64,000 bases of DNA. Origin: Streptomyces sennicomposti. Its GTDB lineage: Bacteria; Actinomycetota; Actinomycetes; Streptomycetales; Streptomycetaceae. The first letter of the stretch is position 1. Every line of letters begins with the position of its first letter. The stretch is from positions 1 through 64,000 of the forward strand of contig NZ_JAIOAB010000025.1 of the NCBI RefSeq assembly GCF_019890635.1, in the 5' to 3' direction. The position numbers and the translations under genes were made by a program. A model generated the notes under the pieces. The model was not told the DNA's origin. It worked only from the letters and a program-made list of their open reading frames with translations, and made no database searches. Of this stretch, positions 42,227 to 50,331 are shown piece by piece.

Positions 42227-44032
42227 TCACGCCTCCTTCGTGTCGACGGGGCGGGCGGGGCGGCGGGTACGGCGCAGCGGGGGCTTGGCGCCCAGGGCCT
42301 TCGGGTCGAGGCCGGACCACTTGTGGCCGTTCGCGTAGAACTTCCTGCGGGCCAGGATCGTCATCAGCGGCTTGGTGAACAGGAAGACGACGACCACGTC
42401 GAGCAGAGTGGTCAGGCCGAGCGTGAACGCGAAGCCCTGCACCTTGCCGACGGTGACGATGAACAGCACCGCGGCGGCCAGGAACGAGACGAAGTCGGAG
42501 ACCAGGATGGTGCGCCGGGCCCGCGGCCAGGCGCGCTCCACGGCGGGCCGCAGCGAGCGGCCCTCGCGGATCTCGTCGCGGATGCGCTCGAAGAACACGA
42601 TGAACGAGTCCGCGGTGATGCCGATGGCGACGATGGCGCCGCACACCGCCGGCAGGTTCAGCGCGAAGCCGATGGCCGGGCCGAGCAGCGACATGATCAC
42701 GTAGGCGAGGATCGCCGAGACCAGCAGTGAGGGGATGGCGATCAGCGACAGGCCGCGGTAGAAGATCAGCAGGTAGACGACGACCAGGGCGAGGCCGATG
42801 GCGCCCGCGATCAGGCCGGCGTGCAGCTGGTCGCCGCCGAGCGCGGCCGTCACGGTGGTGACGCTGTCCTCCTTGAAGGTCAGCGGCAGGGCGCCGTAGG
42901 AGAGCATGTTGGCCAGGTTCTGCGCGGACTGCTGGTCGAAGCTGCCGGAGATCTCGGCGTTGCCGCCGGTGATCGCGGTCGTGACCCGGGGGTCGGAGAC
43001 CACTTCGCCGTCCAGGACGATGGCGAACTGGTTCTGCGGCTCCTGGTTCTGCGCCAGCTTGCCGGTGACGTCCGCGAACTTCTTCGCGCCCGAGCCGGTG
43101 AAGTCGAGCTGCACGATCCAGCCTGCCGCGCCCTGCGTGTCGAAGACCGCCTGGCCCTTCTTGACGTCGGTGCCGTCGACGGCGGCCGGGCCGAGGATGT
43201 ACTTCTGCCACACGCCCGAGGAGTTCTTGCCGCAGGCCACGGTCGGCTCGGTGGGCAGCACGCCCTTGCCGGCGGTGGCGCGCATGCTCTCCTTGGAGCA
43301 GTCGAGCGCGGTGTACTGGGCCTGGAGCTTGGCGGTGGCGTCGTCGCCGGCGCTGCCGCTCGGCGACGGGGAGGCGCTGGTGGAGGCCTTCGGGGTGGCG
43401 GAGGCCTTGGCGGACGCGGTGGCGCCGGCGGACGGCGTGGCGTCGGCCTTCAGGGCGTCGGTGACGGCGCGGCCCTGCTGGGTCGCGGTCGCCGACGGGC
43501 TCTCGGAACCGGAGGTCGCCTTCTCGCCGGACTGTGCCGTCGCCTTGCCCGAGGGGCTGGCGGACGCCTTGCCCGAGGGGCTCGAGGAGGCGCTCGGCGA
43601 CGGGCTGGCCGTGGCGGCGCCGGCGGACAGCTCGGTGGCGAGGACCGGACGGAAGTACAGCTTCGCGGTGGTGCCGACCTGCTCCCGGGCCTGCTTGGAG
43701 TTCGTGCCCTTGGGGATGTTGACGATGATGTTGTCGTCGCCCTGGGTCTGGACCTCGGCCTCCGAGACGCCAAGACCGTTGACACGGCGTTCCATGATGT
43801 TCACGGCCGTGTTCATGTTGGTCTTGTTGATCGCGGATTCCTGACCGCGTTCGGGGACCGCCCGCAGGGTGATGCTCGTACCGCCGGCCAGGTCGATGCC
43901 GAGACGCGGGGTGGTGTTCCCCGAGGCGAACATGCCGCCGGTGAGCGCCACGATGGCGATCAGGATGAGGGCCAGCGAGCGCCACGGCTTGCTCTGGGCG
44001 CTCGCGCTCCGGCCCTTCTTAGGTGCTGCCAC
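42227..44032 (-). CDS. secD: Protein translocase subunit SecD
   Basis: SecD has a large external domain that pulls exported proteins, and six membrane helices. The 601-residue product shows LGIDLAGGTSITLRAVPE, GLGVSEAEVQTQGDDNIIVNIP, and C-terminal helices with FNLPAVCGAIVAIGITADSF-like family sequence (ALNLPAVCGAIVAIGITAD). Residues about 135-235 of the external region are a Ser/Ala/Pro/Thr-rich low-complexity insertion. It is transcribed with secF; a hairpin separates it from yajC. Confidence 0.95.
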   Translation of the reverse strand: MAAPKKGRSASAQSKPWRSLALILIAIVALTGGMFASGNTTPRLGIDLAGGTSITLRAVPERGQESAINKTNMNTAVNIMERRVNGLGVSEAEVQTQGDDNIIVNIPKGTNSKQAREQVGTTAKLYFRPVLATELSAGAATASPSPSASSSPSGKASASPSGKATAQSGEKATSGSESPSATATQQGRAVTDALKADATPSAGATASAKASATPKASTSASPSPSGSAGDDATAKLQAQYTALDCSKESMRATAGKGVLPTEPTVACGKNSSGVWQKYILGPAAVDGTDVKKGQAVFDTQGAAGWIVQLDFTGSGAKKFADVTGKLAQNQEPQNQFAIVLDGEVVSDPRVTTAITGGNAEISGSFDQQSAQNLANMLSYGALPLTFKEDSVTTVTAALGGDQLHAGLIAGAIGLALVVVYLLIFYRGLSLIAIPSLLVSAILAYVIMSLLGPAIGFALNLPAVCGAIVAIGITADSFIVFFERIRDEIREGRSLRPAVERAWPRARRTILVSDFVSFLAAAVLFIVTVGKVQGFAFTLGLTTLLDVVVVFLFTKPLMTILARRKFYANGHKWSGLDPKALGAKPPLRRTRRPARPVDTKEA

Positions 44033-44124
44033 CTTCTCGTACTCCCTCTCGGGCCGCTCCGCGCCGGGTCAGCCCGGTGGCGGCCATGACATGGTGTCGG
44101 GATCCCGCGCGAAGTGAACACGTC

Positions 44125-44156
44125 CCAGGGCGCGCGGGCGGTGCCGCGCGCCCTGG
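44125..44156 (-). terminator. Hairpin between yajC and secD
   Basis: A perfect 12-bp stem (44125-44136 with 44145-44156) lies just 7 bp after the yajC stop. It may terminate the yajC transcript or reduce read-through into secDF. Confidence 0.65.
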
Positions 44157-44163
44157 AGGGTGA

Positions 44164-44658
44164 CTACTTCGCCTCGGAGTCGCCGTCGGTCTTCTTCGGC
44201 TCTGCGTCCGCCTTCGCCTCGGCGGCGTCGGCCGGCTCCTCGGCCGCGTCCTTCTTCCCGAGGTCGATCGGCTTGTCGTCGGAGGCGGTGGAAGCGTCGG
44301 CGGCGGGCTCGTCGGTCTCGGTGAGGGAGGAGGCGTCGTCGGGAACGAGGTCGGCGTCGGACTTCAGGTCGTGCTCGATGCCGTGGACGATGCGGTTGTA
44401 CTCGTCGTCGGACAGGACGGTGGCGATGGCGTTCTTGGCGAACAGCAGTTCCACGCCCGGTCCGGCGTCAAGGAGGACCGTGTCGTCGTTGACCTCCTTG
44501 ACCGTGGCGTACATGCCCCCGATGGTGCGAATTCCGCTGCCGGGCTGCATCTGGTTCCGCATGTCGGCGGCCTGCGCCTGCTTGCGCTTGGCCGACCGGG
44601 TCATCAGGAACATGGCCCCGATGAGCACGATGAACGGGAGGAGGGTCACGAGCTTCAC
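44164..44658 (-). CDS. yajC: Preprotein translocase subunit YajC
   Basis: YajC is a small single-pass accessory subunit associated with SecDF. The 164-residue product has an N-terminal helix (LVTLLPFIVLIGAMFLMTRS, 3-22), then the KRKQAQAADMRNQMQPGSGI basic segment and the soluble GGMYATVKEVNDDTVLLDAGPG domain, ending in a long acidic/Ala tail typical of actinobacteria. The start is GTG 44658. It lies between ruvB and secD. Confidence 0.93.
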   Translation of the reverse strand: MKLVTLLPFIVLIGAMFLMTRSAKRKQAQAADMRNQMQPGSGIRTIGGMYATVKEVNDDTVLLDAGPGVELLFAKNAIATVLSDDEYNRIVHGIEHDLKSDADLVPDDASSLTETDEPAADASTASDDKPIDLGKKDAAEEPADAAEAKADAEPKKTDGDSEAK

Positions 44659-44822
44659 GGGTCGGAACTTCCTTCACACGACCGCGATGGGGAGCGGCCT
44701 GATGGTTGGGGGTGTGCGTGCCGTCGACAAGGGCGGCATCGGCGGAGTCTAAGCGAGTCCGCGTGCATGGAACAACGCTCAGCATGGCACCTGGGTTCCT
44801 GGTCCGGCCAATGCCGCACGCA

Positions 44823-45893
44823 TCACGCCCCGAACAGGTCCCCTTGTCCGTTTCCCGCGGTCTGCGAACGCGGCGGCGTCAGTCCGAGATGCGCCCACGC
44901 CGCCGGGGTGGCGACCCGCCCGCGGGGGGTGCGGGCGAGCAGGCCCTCCCGTACGAGGAAGGGCTCGGCGACCTCTTCCACGGTCTCACGTTCCTCCCCC
45001 ACCGCCACCGCGAGCGTCGACAGGCCGACGGGGCCGCCGCCGAACAGCTTCAGCAGCGCCTGGAGCACGGCCCGGTCGAGCCGGTCCAGGCCGCGCGGGT
45101 CGACCTCGTAGACGGCGAGGGCGGCGGCGGCGATCTCACGGGTGATGACGCCGTCCGCCTTGACCTGCGCGTAGTCGCGCACCCGGCGCAGCAGCCGGTT
45201 GGCGATCCGGGGGGTGCCGCGGGAGCGGCCGGCGATCTCGGCGGCGCCCGCGGTGTCGATCTCGACGTCGAGCAGGCTCGCCGAGCGGTGCACGACGCGC
45301 TCCAGCTCGGCGGGCTCGTAGAACTCCATGTGCGCGGTGAAGCCGAACCGGTCGCGCAGCGGGGGCGGCAGCAGGCCGGCCCGGGTGGTGGCGCCGACCA
45401 GGGTGAAGGGGGGCAGCTCCAGCGGGATGGCGGTGGCTCCCGGCCCCTTGCCGACGATGACGTCGACGCGGAAGTCCTCCATCGCCATGTAGAGCATCTC
45501 CTCGGCGGGCCGGGACATCCGGTGGATCTCGTCGAGGAAGAGCACCTCACCCTCCTGGAGGGAGGAGAGGATGGCGGCGAGGTCGCCGGCGTGCTGGATG
45601 GCGGGGCCCGAGGTGATCCGGATGGGGGCGCCCATCTCGGCCGCGATGATCATCGACAGGGTGGTCTTGCCGAGGCCGGGCGCGCCGGAGAGCAGCACGT
45701 GGTCGGCGGTGGCGCCGCGCGCGCGGGCGGCGCGCAGCACGAGGTCGAGCTGTTCGCGCACCTTCTCCTGGCCGATGAACTCGCCCAGGTCCTTGGGCCG
45801 CAGAGCGGCCTCGACGGCCTGGTCCTCACCGTCGGCGACAGAGCCCACCAGCCGTTCGCCGGCGGGCGTGTCGGTCGTGTCGTCCCAGTTCAT
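44823..45893 (-). CDS. ruvB: Holliday junction branch-migration helicase RuvB
   Basis: RuvB is the AAA+ motor that drives branch migration with RuvA. The 356-residue product has Walker A GAPGLGKTTLSM, Walker B FLDEIHRMSRPAEE, the ATTRAGLLPPPLRDRFG sensor region and the C-terminal winged helix (FLVREGLLARTPRGRVAT). The ruvC-ruvA-ruvB order is usual, but here a 452-bp repeat-rich spacer separates ruvA from ruvB. Confidence 0.97.
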   Translation of the reverse strand: MNWDDTTDTPAGERLVGSVADGEDQAVEAALRPKDLGEFIGQEKVREQLDLVLRAARARGATADHVLLSGAPGLGKTTLSMIIAAEMGAPIRITSGPAIQHAGDLAAILSSLQEGEVLFLDEIHRMSRPAEEMLYMAMEDFRVDVIVGKGPGATAIPLELPPFTLVGATTRAGLLPPPLRDRFGFTAHMEFYEPAELERVVHRSASLLDVEIDTAGAAEIAGRSRGTPRIANRLLRRVRDYAQVKADGVITREIAAAALAVYEVDPRGLDRLDRAVLQALLKLFGGGPVGLSTLAVAVGEERETVEEVAEPFLVREGLLARTPRGRVATPAAWAHLGLTPPRSQTAGNGQGDLFGA

Positions 45894-46345
45894 GTCTGCT
45901 CAGCCTCGGGGAGAGTGGTGGTCGGCGGGCTCGGGTCGGGGTCGGCGGGGCCTGCTGGTCCCGGTTCGGGACCAGGCCCGTACAGGGACCGGCGGGCCGG
46001 GCCGATGTCGGGGTCAGGGGGCGAGGGCGCGGGTCGGGGTCGGGGTCTGGGGTCGCGGGTTGGGGTCGCGGGGGTCGGGGCCGGTCCCACGTCAGGATCG
46101 CAGGTCAGGGACCGTCACCGGAGCAGGGGGCCCGGGCCGGGGACCGGTTCTGGGCCAGGACCGCAGGTCACAGGCCGCTCCCGGGCCCGGGTCAGGGCCC
46201 GGGCCGGGAGCCGCTCCCGTGGCCCCGTGTCGCGGCCGGCGGGCCGCAGGCTGCGGACTCGGCCGTCGCCCGGGTCGGCGGGCTCGGCCGGTGCCGGGGT
46301 CGGCGGACTCGGCCGGTGCCGGACAAGGGGCTCGGCCGGTGCCTG
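45894..46345. repeat. Repeat-rich spacer between ruvA and ruvB
   Basis: This 452-bp gap is extremely G-rich on the plus strand and holds degenerate short repeats of the GGGTCGGGGTC type (about 45930-46090). At its right end is a 25-bp tandem array beginning CTCGGCCG: 46258-46282, 46283-46307, a 23-bp copy 46308-46330, and a partial copy 46331-46343 abutting the ruvA stop. No gene is supported. Any ruvB promoter within it cannot be picked out. Confidence 0.8.
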
Positions 46346-46951
46346 TCAGCGGGTTCGGTTCAGGGTCTGCAGGGCGGCCTTCAGCAGCTGTCCGACCTGG
46401 GGCGCGCCGCCGGCCGCCTCGGCCTGCGGGGTCACCGCGGCGACGGCCTCGTCGGCCTCCCGGGTGGCGTAGCCGAGGCCGATGAGGGCGGCGTGCAGCT
46501 GGTCGCGCCAGCCCTGGGTGACGGGGGCGCCGACGGCGGGGGCGCCGACCGGTGCGCCGAGCCGGTCCTTCAGTTCCAGCAGGAGCTTCTGGGCGCCCTT
46601 CTTGCCGATGCCGGGCACCGCGGTGAGCGCCTTCTCGTCGCCGGTGGCGACCGCGCGGCGCAGGGCGTCGGGGGCGTGCACGGCGAGCATGGCCTGGGCG
46701 AGGCGGGGGCCGACGCCGCTGGCGGTCTGCAGGAGTTCGAAGACCTGGCGCTCGTCGTCGTCGGCGAAGCCGTACAGGGTGAGCGAGTCCTCGCGGACGA
46801 CCAGGGAGGTGTGCAGCTTCGCGGGCTGCCCGATCCGCAGAGTCGACAGCGTGTTCGGGGTGCACTGGACGGTCATGCCGACGCCGCCCACCTCGATCAC
46901 CGCGGTGTCGGGGGCGAGGGCGGCGACGGCGCCGCTGACGAAGGCGATCAT
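46346..46951 (-). CDS. ruvA: Holliday junction DNA helicase subunit RuvA
   Basis: RuvA binds four-way junctions and loads RuvB. The 201-residue product has the N-terminal OB domain (MIAFVSGAVAALAPDTAVIE), two helix-hairpin-helix motifs (TASGVGPRLAQAMLA and VPGIGKKGAQKLLLELKD), a Pro/Ala linker and the C-terminal RuvB-binding domain (ALIGLGYATREADEAV). ATG 46951 overlaps the ruvC stop by 4 bp. Confidence 0.96.
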   Translation of the reverse strand: MIAFVSGAVAALAPDTAVIEVGGVGMTVQCTPNTLSTLRIGQPAKLHTSLVVREDSLTLYGFADDDERQVFELLQTASGVGPRLAQAMLAVHAPDALRRAVATGDEKALTAVPGIGKKGAQKLLLELKDRLGAPVGAPAVGAPVTQGWRDQLHAALIGLGYATREADEAVAAVTPQAEAAGGAPQVGQLLKAALQTLNRTR

Positions 46952-47496
46952 GCCGTACGGCCTTTCGATGTCATCGGAGTCCCGGCCGTGTGCCGGGCGA
47001 CGGCCTGCTGGAGCCGGTTCTGGGCGGGGGCCCGCCAGATGTGGCAGATGGCGAGCGCGAGGGCGTCGGCCGCGTCGGCGGGCTTCGGGGGCGCGCTCAG
47101 CCGCAGCAGCCGGGTGACCATGGCGCCCACCTGGGCCTTGTCCGCGCGTCCGCTGCCGGTGACGGCGGCCTTGACCTCGCTGGGGGTGTGCAGGGCGACG
47201 GGGATGCCGCGGCGGGAGGCGCACAGGATGGCGACGGCACTGGCCTGGGCGGTGCCCATCACCGTGCGCACGTTGTGCTGGCTGAAGACGCGCTCCACCG
47301 CGACGAACTCCGGGCGGTGCTCGTCGAGCCACTGTTCGATGCCCTGCTCGACGGCGACCAGGCGGTGGCCGAGGTCGGCGTCCGCGGGCGTGCGGACCAC
47401 GCCGACGCCGATCATGGTCAGCGGCCGGCCGGCGACGCCCTCCACGACACCGACTCCGCACCGGGTCAGCCCCGGGTCCACCCCCAGTACGCGCAC
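46948..47496 (-). CDS. ruvC: Crossover junction endodeoxyribonuclease RuvC
   Basis: RuvC cuts Holliday junctions symmetrically. The 182-residue product has the RNase H-like acidic residues in RVLGVDPGLTRCGVGVV, in VAVERVFSQHN and near the C terminus in ADAADALALAICH. The GTG at 47496 follows GGAAGGGAC and gives the typical N terminus; a longer frame to 47550 is possible. It is coupled to ruvA. Confidence 0.95.
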   Translation of the reverse strand: MRVLGVDPGLTRCGVGVVEGVAGRPLTMIGVGVVRTPADADLGHRLVAVEQGIEQWLDEHRPEFVAVERVFSQHNVRTVMGTAQASAVAILCASRRGIPVALHTPSEVKAAVTGSGRADKAQVGAMVTRLLRLSAPPKPADAADALALAICHIWRAPAQNRLQQAVARHTAGTPMTSKGRTA

Positions 47497-47554
47497 GCCC
47501 GTCCCTTCCGTCTGCCGCTGTTCGTGCAGGCTATCGGGTGCCACCGACAACGGC

Positions 47555-47587
47555 GGCGGGCCGGGGGACGTGTCCCTCCGGCCCGCC
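47555..47587 (-). terminator. yebC terminator
   Basis: A 10-bp perfect stem (47555-47564 with 47578-47587) with further GGGA/TCCC pairing inside lies 23 bp after the YebC-family gene stop and before ruvC. Confidence 0.75.
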
Positions 47588-47610
47588 TGGGTCGCCGTGC
47601 GCGCGGGGTG

Positions 47611-48363
47611 TTACGCGTCGACCTTCTCCATGACCTCGTCGCTGACGTCGAAGTTGGCGAAGACGTTCTGCACGTCGTCGCTGTCCTCGAGCGCGTCGAT
47701 CAGCTTGAAGATCTTCTTGGCGCCTTCCTCGTCCAGCTCGACCTGCATGGTCGGGACGAAGTTGGCCTCGGCCGAGTCGTAGTCGATCCCGGCCTCCTGG
47801 AGGGCGGTGCGGACCGCGACCAGGTCGGTGGCCTCGCTGAGCACCTCGAAGTTCTCGCCGAGGTCGTTGACCTCCTCGGCACCCGCGTCCAGGACGGCGG
47901 CCAGGACGTCGTCCTCGGTCAGCTCGCCCTTGGGGACGATCACGACGCCCTTGCGGTTGAACAGGTACGACACCGAGCCCGGGTCGGCCATCGAGCCGCC
48001 GTTGCGGGTCATGGCGACGCGGACGTCGGAGGCGGCGCGATTGCGGTTGTCGGTGAGGCACTCGATGAGCACCGCGACGCCGTTCGGACCGTAGCCCTCG
48101 TACATGATCGTCTCGTAGTCGGCGCCGCCGGCCTCCAGGCCGCCGCCGCGCTTGATGGCCGAGTCGATGTTCTTGTTGGGCACCGACTGCTTCTTGGCCT
48201 TCTGCACGGCGTCGTAGAGCGTCGGGTTGCCGTCCAGGTCGACGCCGCCCATCCGCGCGGCGACCTCGATGTTCTTGATCAGCTTCGCGAAGAGCTTGCC
48301 ACGCTTGGCGTCGATGACGGCCTTCTTGTGCTTCGTCGTGGCCCATTTAGAGTGGCCGGACAT
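47611..48363 (-). CDS. YebC/PmpR family (TACO1-like) protein
   Basis: Members of this family were named transcription regulators; some are now linked to relief of ribosome stalling at proline runs. The 250-residue product starts with the signature SGHSKWATTKHKKAVIDAKR and has NPTLYDAVQKAKKQSVPNKN and the acidic C-terminal domain. ATG 48363 is chosen over an upstream ATG at 48390, which adds only nine residues without family similarity. It lies between pdxT and ruvC, as in many actinobacteria. Confidence 0.94.
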   Translation of the reverse strand: MSGHSKWATTKHKKAVIDAKRGKLFAKLIKNIEVAARMGGVDLDGNPTLYDAVQKAKKQSVPNKNIDSAIKRGGGLEAGGADYETIMYEGYGPNGVAVLIECLTDNRNRAASDVRVAMTRNGGSMADPGSVSYLFNRKGVVIVPKGELTEDDVLAAVLDAGAEEVNDLGENFEVLSEATDLVAVRTALQEAGIDYDSAEANFVPTMQVELDEEGAKKIFKLIDALEDSDDVQNVFANFDVSDEVMEKVDA

Positions 48364-48442
48364 CTGCCTGTCTCCTTCGCGTAAACCCATCCTGTACGAA
48401 CGCCCCCGGGCCGGAAGCAGCCGGGAGGTACCCCCGGAGATC

Positions 48443-49054
48443 CTACAAGGACTCCGCGGCCCGCTTCGCGCGCACCATGTCGACGAACAGGGCGTGCACC
48501 CGGTGGTCGCCGGTCAGCTCCGGGTGGAACGACGTGGCCAGCGCGTCGCCCTGGCGCACCGCGACGATGTGGCCGTCGTGCTCGGCGAGCACCTCGGCGC
48601 CGGCGCCGACCGACTCGACCCAGGGGGCGCGGATGAAGACGCCCTCCACGGGGTCGCCCGCGACGCCCCTGACGTCCACGGCGGCCTCGAAGGACTCGTT
48701 CTGCCGGCCGAAGGCGTTGCGGCGCACGATCATGTCGATGCCGCCGACGGTCTCCTGGCCCGAACGCGGGTCGAGGATCTTGTCAGCGAGCATGATCATG
48801 CCGGCGCAGGTGCCGTACACGGGCATGCCGGCGCGCACGCGCGCGCGGAGGGGTTCCATCACGCCGAACAGGACGGCGAGCTTGGAGATGGTGGTGGACT
48901 CGCCGCCGGGCAGGACCAGGCCGTCGACCTCGGCGAGTTCTTCGGGGCGCCTGACCGGCCTGGCCACGGCGTCGGCCGCGGCCAGGGCGATGAGGTGCTC
49001 CCGTACGTCGCCCTGGAGGGCCAGGACGCCGATGACAGGGGCTTCGTTGCTCAT
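48443..49054 (-). CDS. pdxT: Pyridoxal 5'-phosphate synthase glutaminase subunit PdxT
   Basis: PdxT hydrolyses glutamine and feeds ammonia to PdxS for pyridoxal phosphate synthesis. The 203-residue product has IGVLALQGDVREH, VLPGGESTTISKL, the catalytic Cys in GTCAGMIMLA and the His-Glu pair in ATSFHPELTGDHR. It begins 8 bp after the pdxS stop, so the two subunits are made from one transcript. Confidence 0.96.
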   Translation of the reverse strand: MSNEAPVIGVLALQGDVREHLIALAAADAVARPVRRPEELAEVDGLVLPGGESTTISKLAVLFGVMEPLRARVRAGMPVYGTCAGMIMLADKILDPRSGQETVGGIDMIVRRNAFGRQNESFEAAVDVRGVAGDPVEGVFIRAPWVESVGAGAEVLAEHDGHIVAVRQGDALATSFHPELTGDHRVHALFVDMVRAKRAAESL

Positions 49055-49061
49055 GGAGTGA

Positions 49062-49976
49062 TTACCAGCCGCGGTTGGCGTAGCGCTCGGTCTCGGGGAG
49101 GGTGTCGCAGTTGATGCCGACCATGGCCTCGCCGAGGTTGCGGGACGCGTCCGCGATGATCTTCGGGTCGTCGTAAAAGGTGGTCGCCTTGACGATGGCG
49201 GCGGCACGCTTGGCCGGGTCGCCGGACTTGAAGATGCCGGAGCCGACGAAGACGCCCTCGGCGCCGAGCTGGCGCATCAGCGCGGCGTCGGCCGGGGTGG
49301 CCACACCGCCGGCGGAGAACAGCACCACCGGGAGCTTGCCCAGCTCGGCGACCTCCTTGACCAGCTCGTAGGGGGCGCGCAGCTCCTTGGCGGCGGCGTA
49401 CAGCTCGTTGTTGTCGTAGCCGCGCAGCCGGGCGATCTCGTTCTTGATCTGGCGCAGGTGACGGACGGCCTCGACGACGTTGCCGGTGCCGGCCTCGCCC
49501 TTGGAGCGGATCATCGCGGCGCCCTCGGCGATGCGGCGCAGGGCCTCGCCGAGGTTGGTGGCGCCGCACACGAAGGGGGTGGTGAAGGCCCACTTGTCGG
49601 AGTGGTTGACCTCGTCGGCCGGGGTGAGGACCTCGGACTCGTCGATGTAGTCCACGCCGAGGGACTGCAGCACCTGCGCCTCGACGAAGTGGCCGATGCG
49701 GGACTTGGCCATCACCGGGATGGAGACGGCGTCGATGATGCCCTCGATCATGTCCGGGTCGGACATGCGGGCCACGCCGCCGTCCTTGCGGATGTCCGCC
49801 GGGACCCGCTCCAGGGCCATGACCGCGACGGCGCCCGCGTCCTCGGCGATCTTCGCCTGCTCCGGGGTGACGACGTCCATGATCACGCCGCCCTTGAGCT
49901 GCTCGGCCATGCCGCGCTTCACCCGGGCGGTACCGGTCTCGGGGGTCTGGGCGGAGTCGGAAAGCGTGGTGGACAC
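49062..49976 (-). CDS. pdxS: Pyridoxal 5'-phosphate synthase lyase subunit PdxS
   Basis: PdxS joins a pentose phosphate, a triose phosphate and ammonia to make pyridoxal 5'-phosphate. The 304-residue product has VKRGMAEQLKGGVIMDVVTP, the catalytic region SIPVMAKSRIGHFVEAQVL, GVDYIDESEVLTPADE and the GGVATPADAALMRQLGAEGV phosphate-binding segment. GTG 49976 with GAGGT upstream is the likely start. The reading frame stays open upstream through a repeat region but that part has no homology. Confidence 0.96.
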   Translation of the reverse strand: MSTTLSDSAQTPETGTARVKRGMAEQLKGGVIMDVVTPEQAKIAEDAGAVAVMALERVPADIRKDGGVARMSDPDMIEGIIDAVSIPVMAKSRIGHFVEAQVLQSLGVDYIDESEVLTPADEVNHSDKWAFTTPFVCGATNLGEALRRIAEGAAMIRSKGEAGTGNVVEAVRHLRQIKNEIARLRGYDNNELYAAAKELRAPYELVKEVAELGKLPVVLFSAGGVATPADAALMRQLGAEGVFVGSGIFKSGDPAKRAAAIVKATTFYDDPKIIADASRNLGEAMVGINCDTLPETERYANRGW

Positions 49977-50031
49977 GGGTGACCTCACTCGGGGGAAAAG
50001 AGGGGGTTGGTGCATGAGCGAGGAAACGCGA

Positions 50032-50045
50032 GTGGACCAGTCCAC
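50032..50045. promoter_or_regulatory. Dyad GTGGAC-CA-GTCCAC upstream of pdxS
   Basis: A 6-bp perfect inverted repeat with a 2-bp spacer lies 56-69 bp before the pdxS start codon, a typical operator position. MocR-type PdxR proteins control pdxST in other actinobacteria and often bind TGGAC-like elements, so this is a candidate PdxR site. No pdxR gene is in the window. Confidence 0.4.
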
Positions 50046-50129
50046 GGCAAGGGCCAATGGAGAGGCGGTGGATCCTTTTCGGGGGGACCACGGGTACGGT
50101 CCGCGGGTGCGGCGTGCACGGCGGGGACC

Positions 50130-50284
50130 GACGCCGGCTGGTCCCGGACGGTTCCGGGCCGACGCCAGGTTGTCCCGGACGGTCCCGAGCCGACGCCAGG
50201 TTGTCCCGGACGGTTCCGGGCCGACGCTAGGTTGTCCCGGACGGTTCCGGGCCGACGCCGGGTGGTCCCGGACGGTCACGGACC
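50130..50284. repeat. Tandem array of five 31-bp units
   Basis: Units start at 50130, 50161, 50192, 50223 and 50254, each beginning GACGC and containing GTCCCGGACGGT. Most units carry a hairpin CCCGGA-CGGT-TCCGGG. The period is not a multiple of three, so the array is not coding sequence. Copies differ at only a few positions, suggesting recent expansion. Confidence 0.92.
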
Positions 50285-50331
50285 GGTCCCGGTCTGCCCT
50301 TGCGGGGACGACGTCTCTGCCGGGCCCCGGG

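Larger units (their letters stand above)
49977..50331. other. Upstream region of pdxS
   Basis: This 355-bp gap has no supported gene. It contains a dyad at 50032-50045 close to pdxS and a five-copy 31-bp tandem array at 50130-50284, both listed separately. The pdxS promoter should lie between the start codon and the array, but I see no clear -10/-35 pair. Confidence 0.6.

Noticed and set aside
49977..50279. N-terminal extension of PdxS through the repeat region
   Set aside because: The frame is open but passes through non-triplet 31-bp repeats and has no similarity to PdxS; GTG 49976 with a good ribosome site gives the normal protein.
50130..50284. CRISPR array
   Set aside because: The 31-bp units are directly adjacent without unique spacers, so this is a tandem repeat; no cas genes are present.
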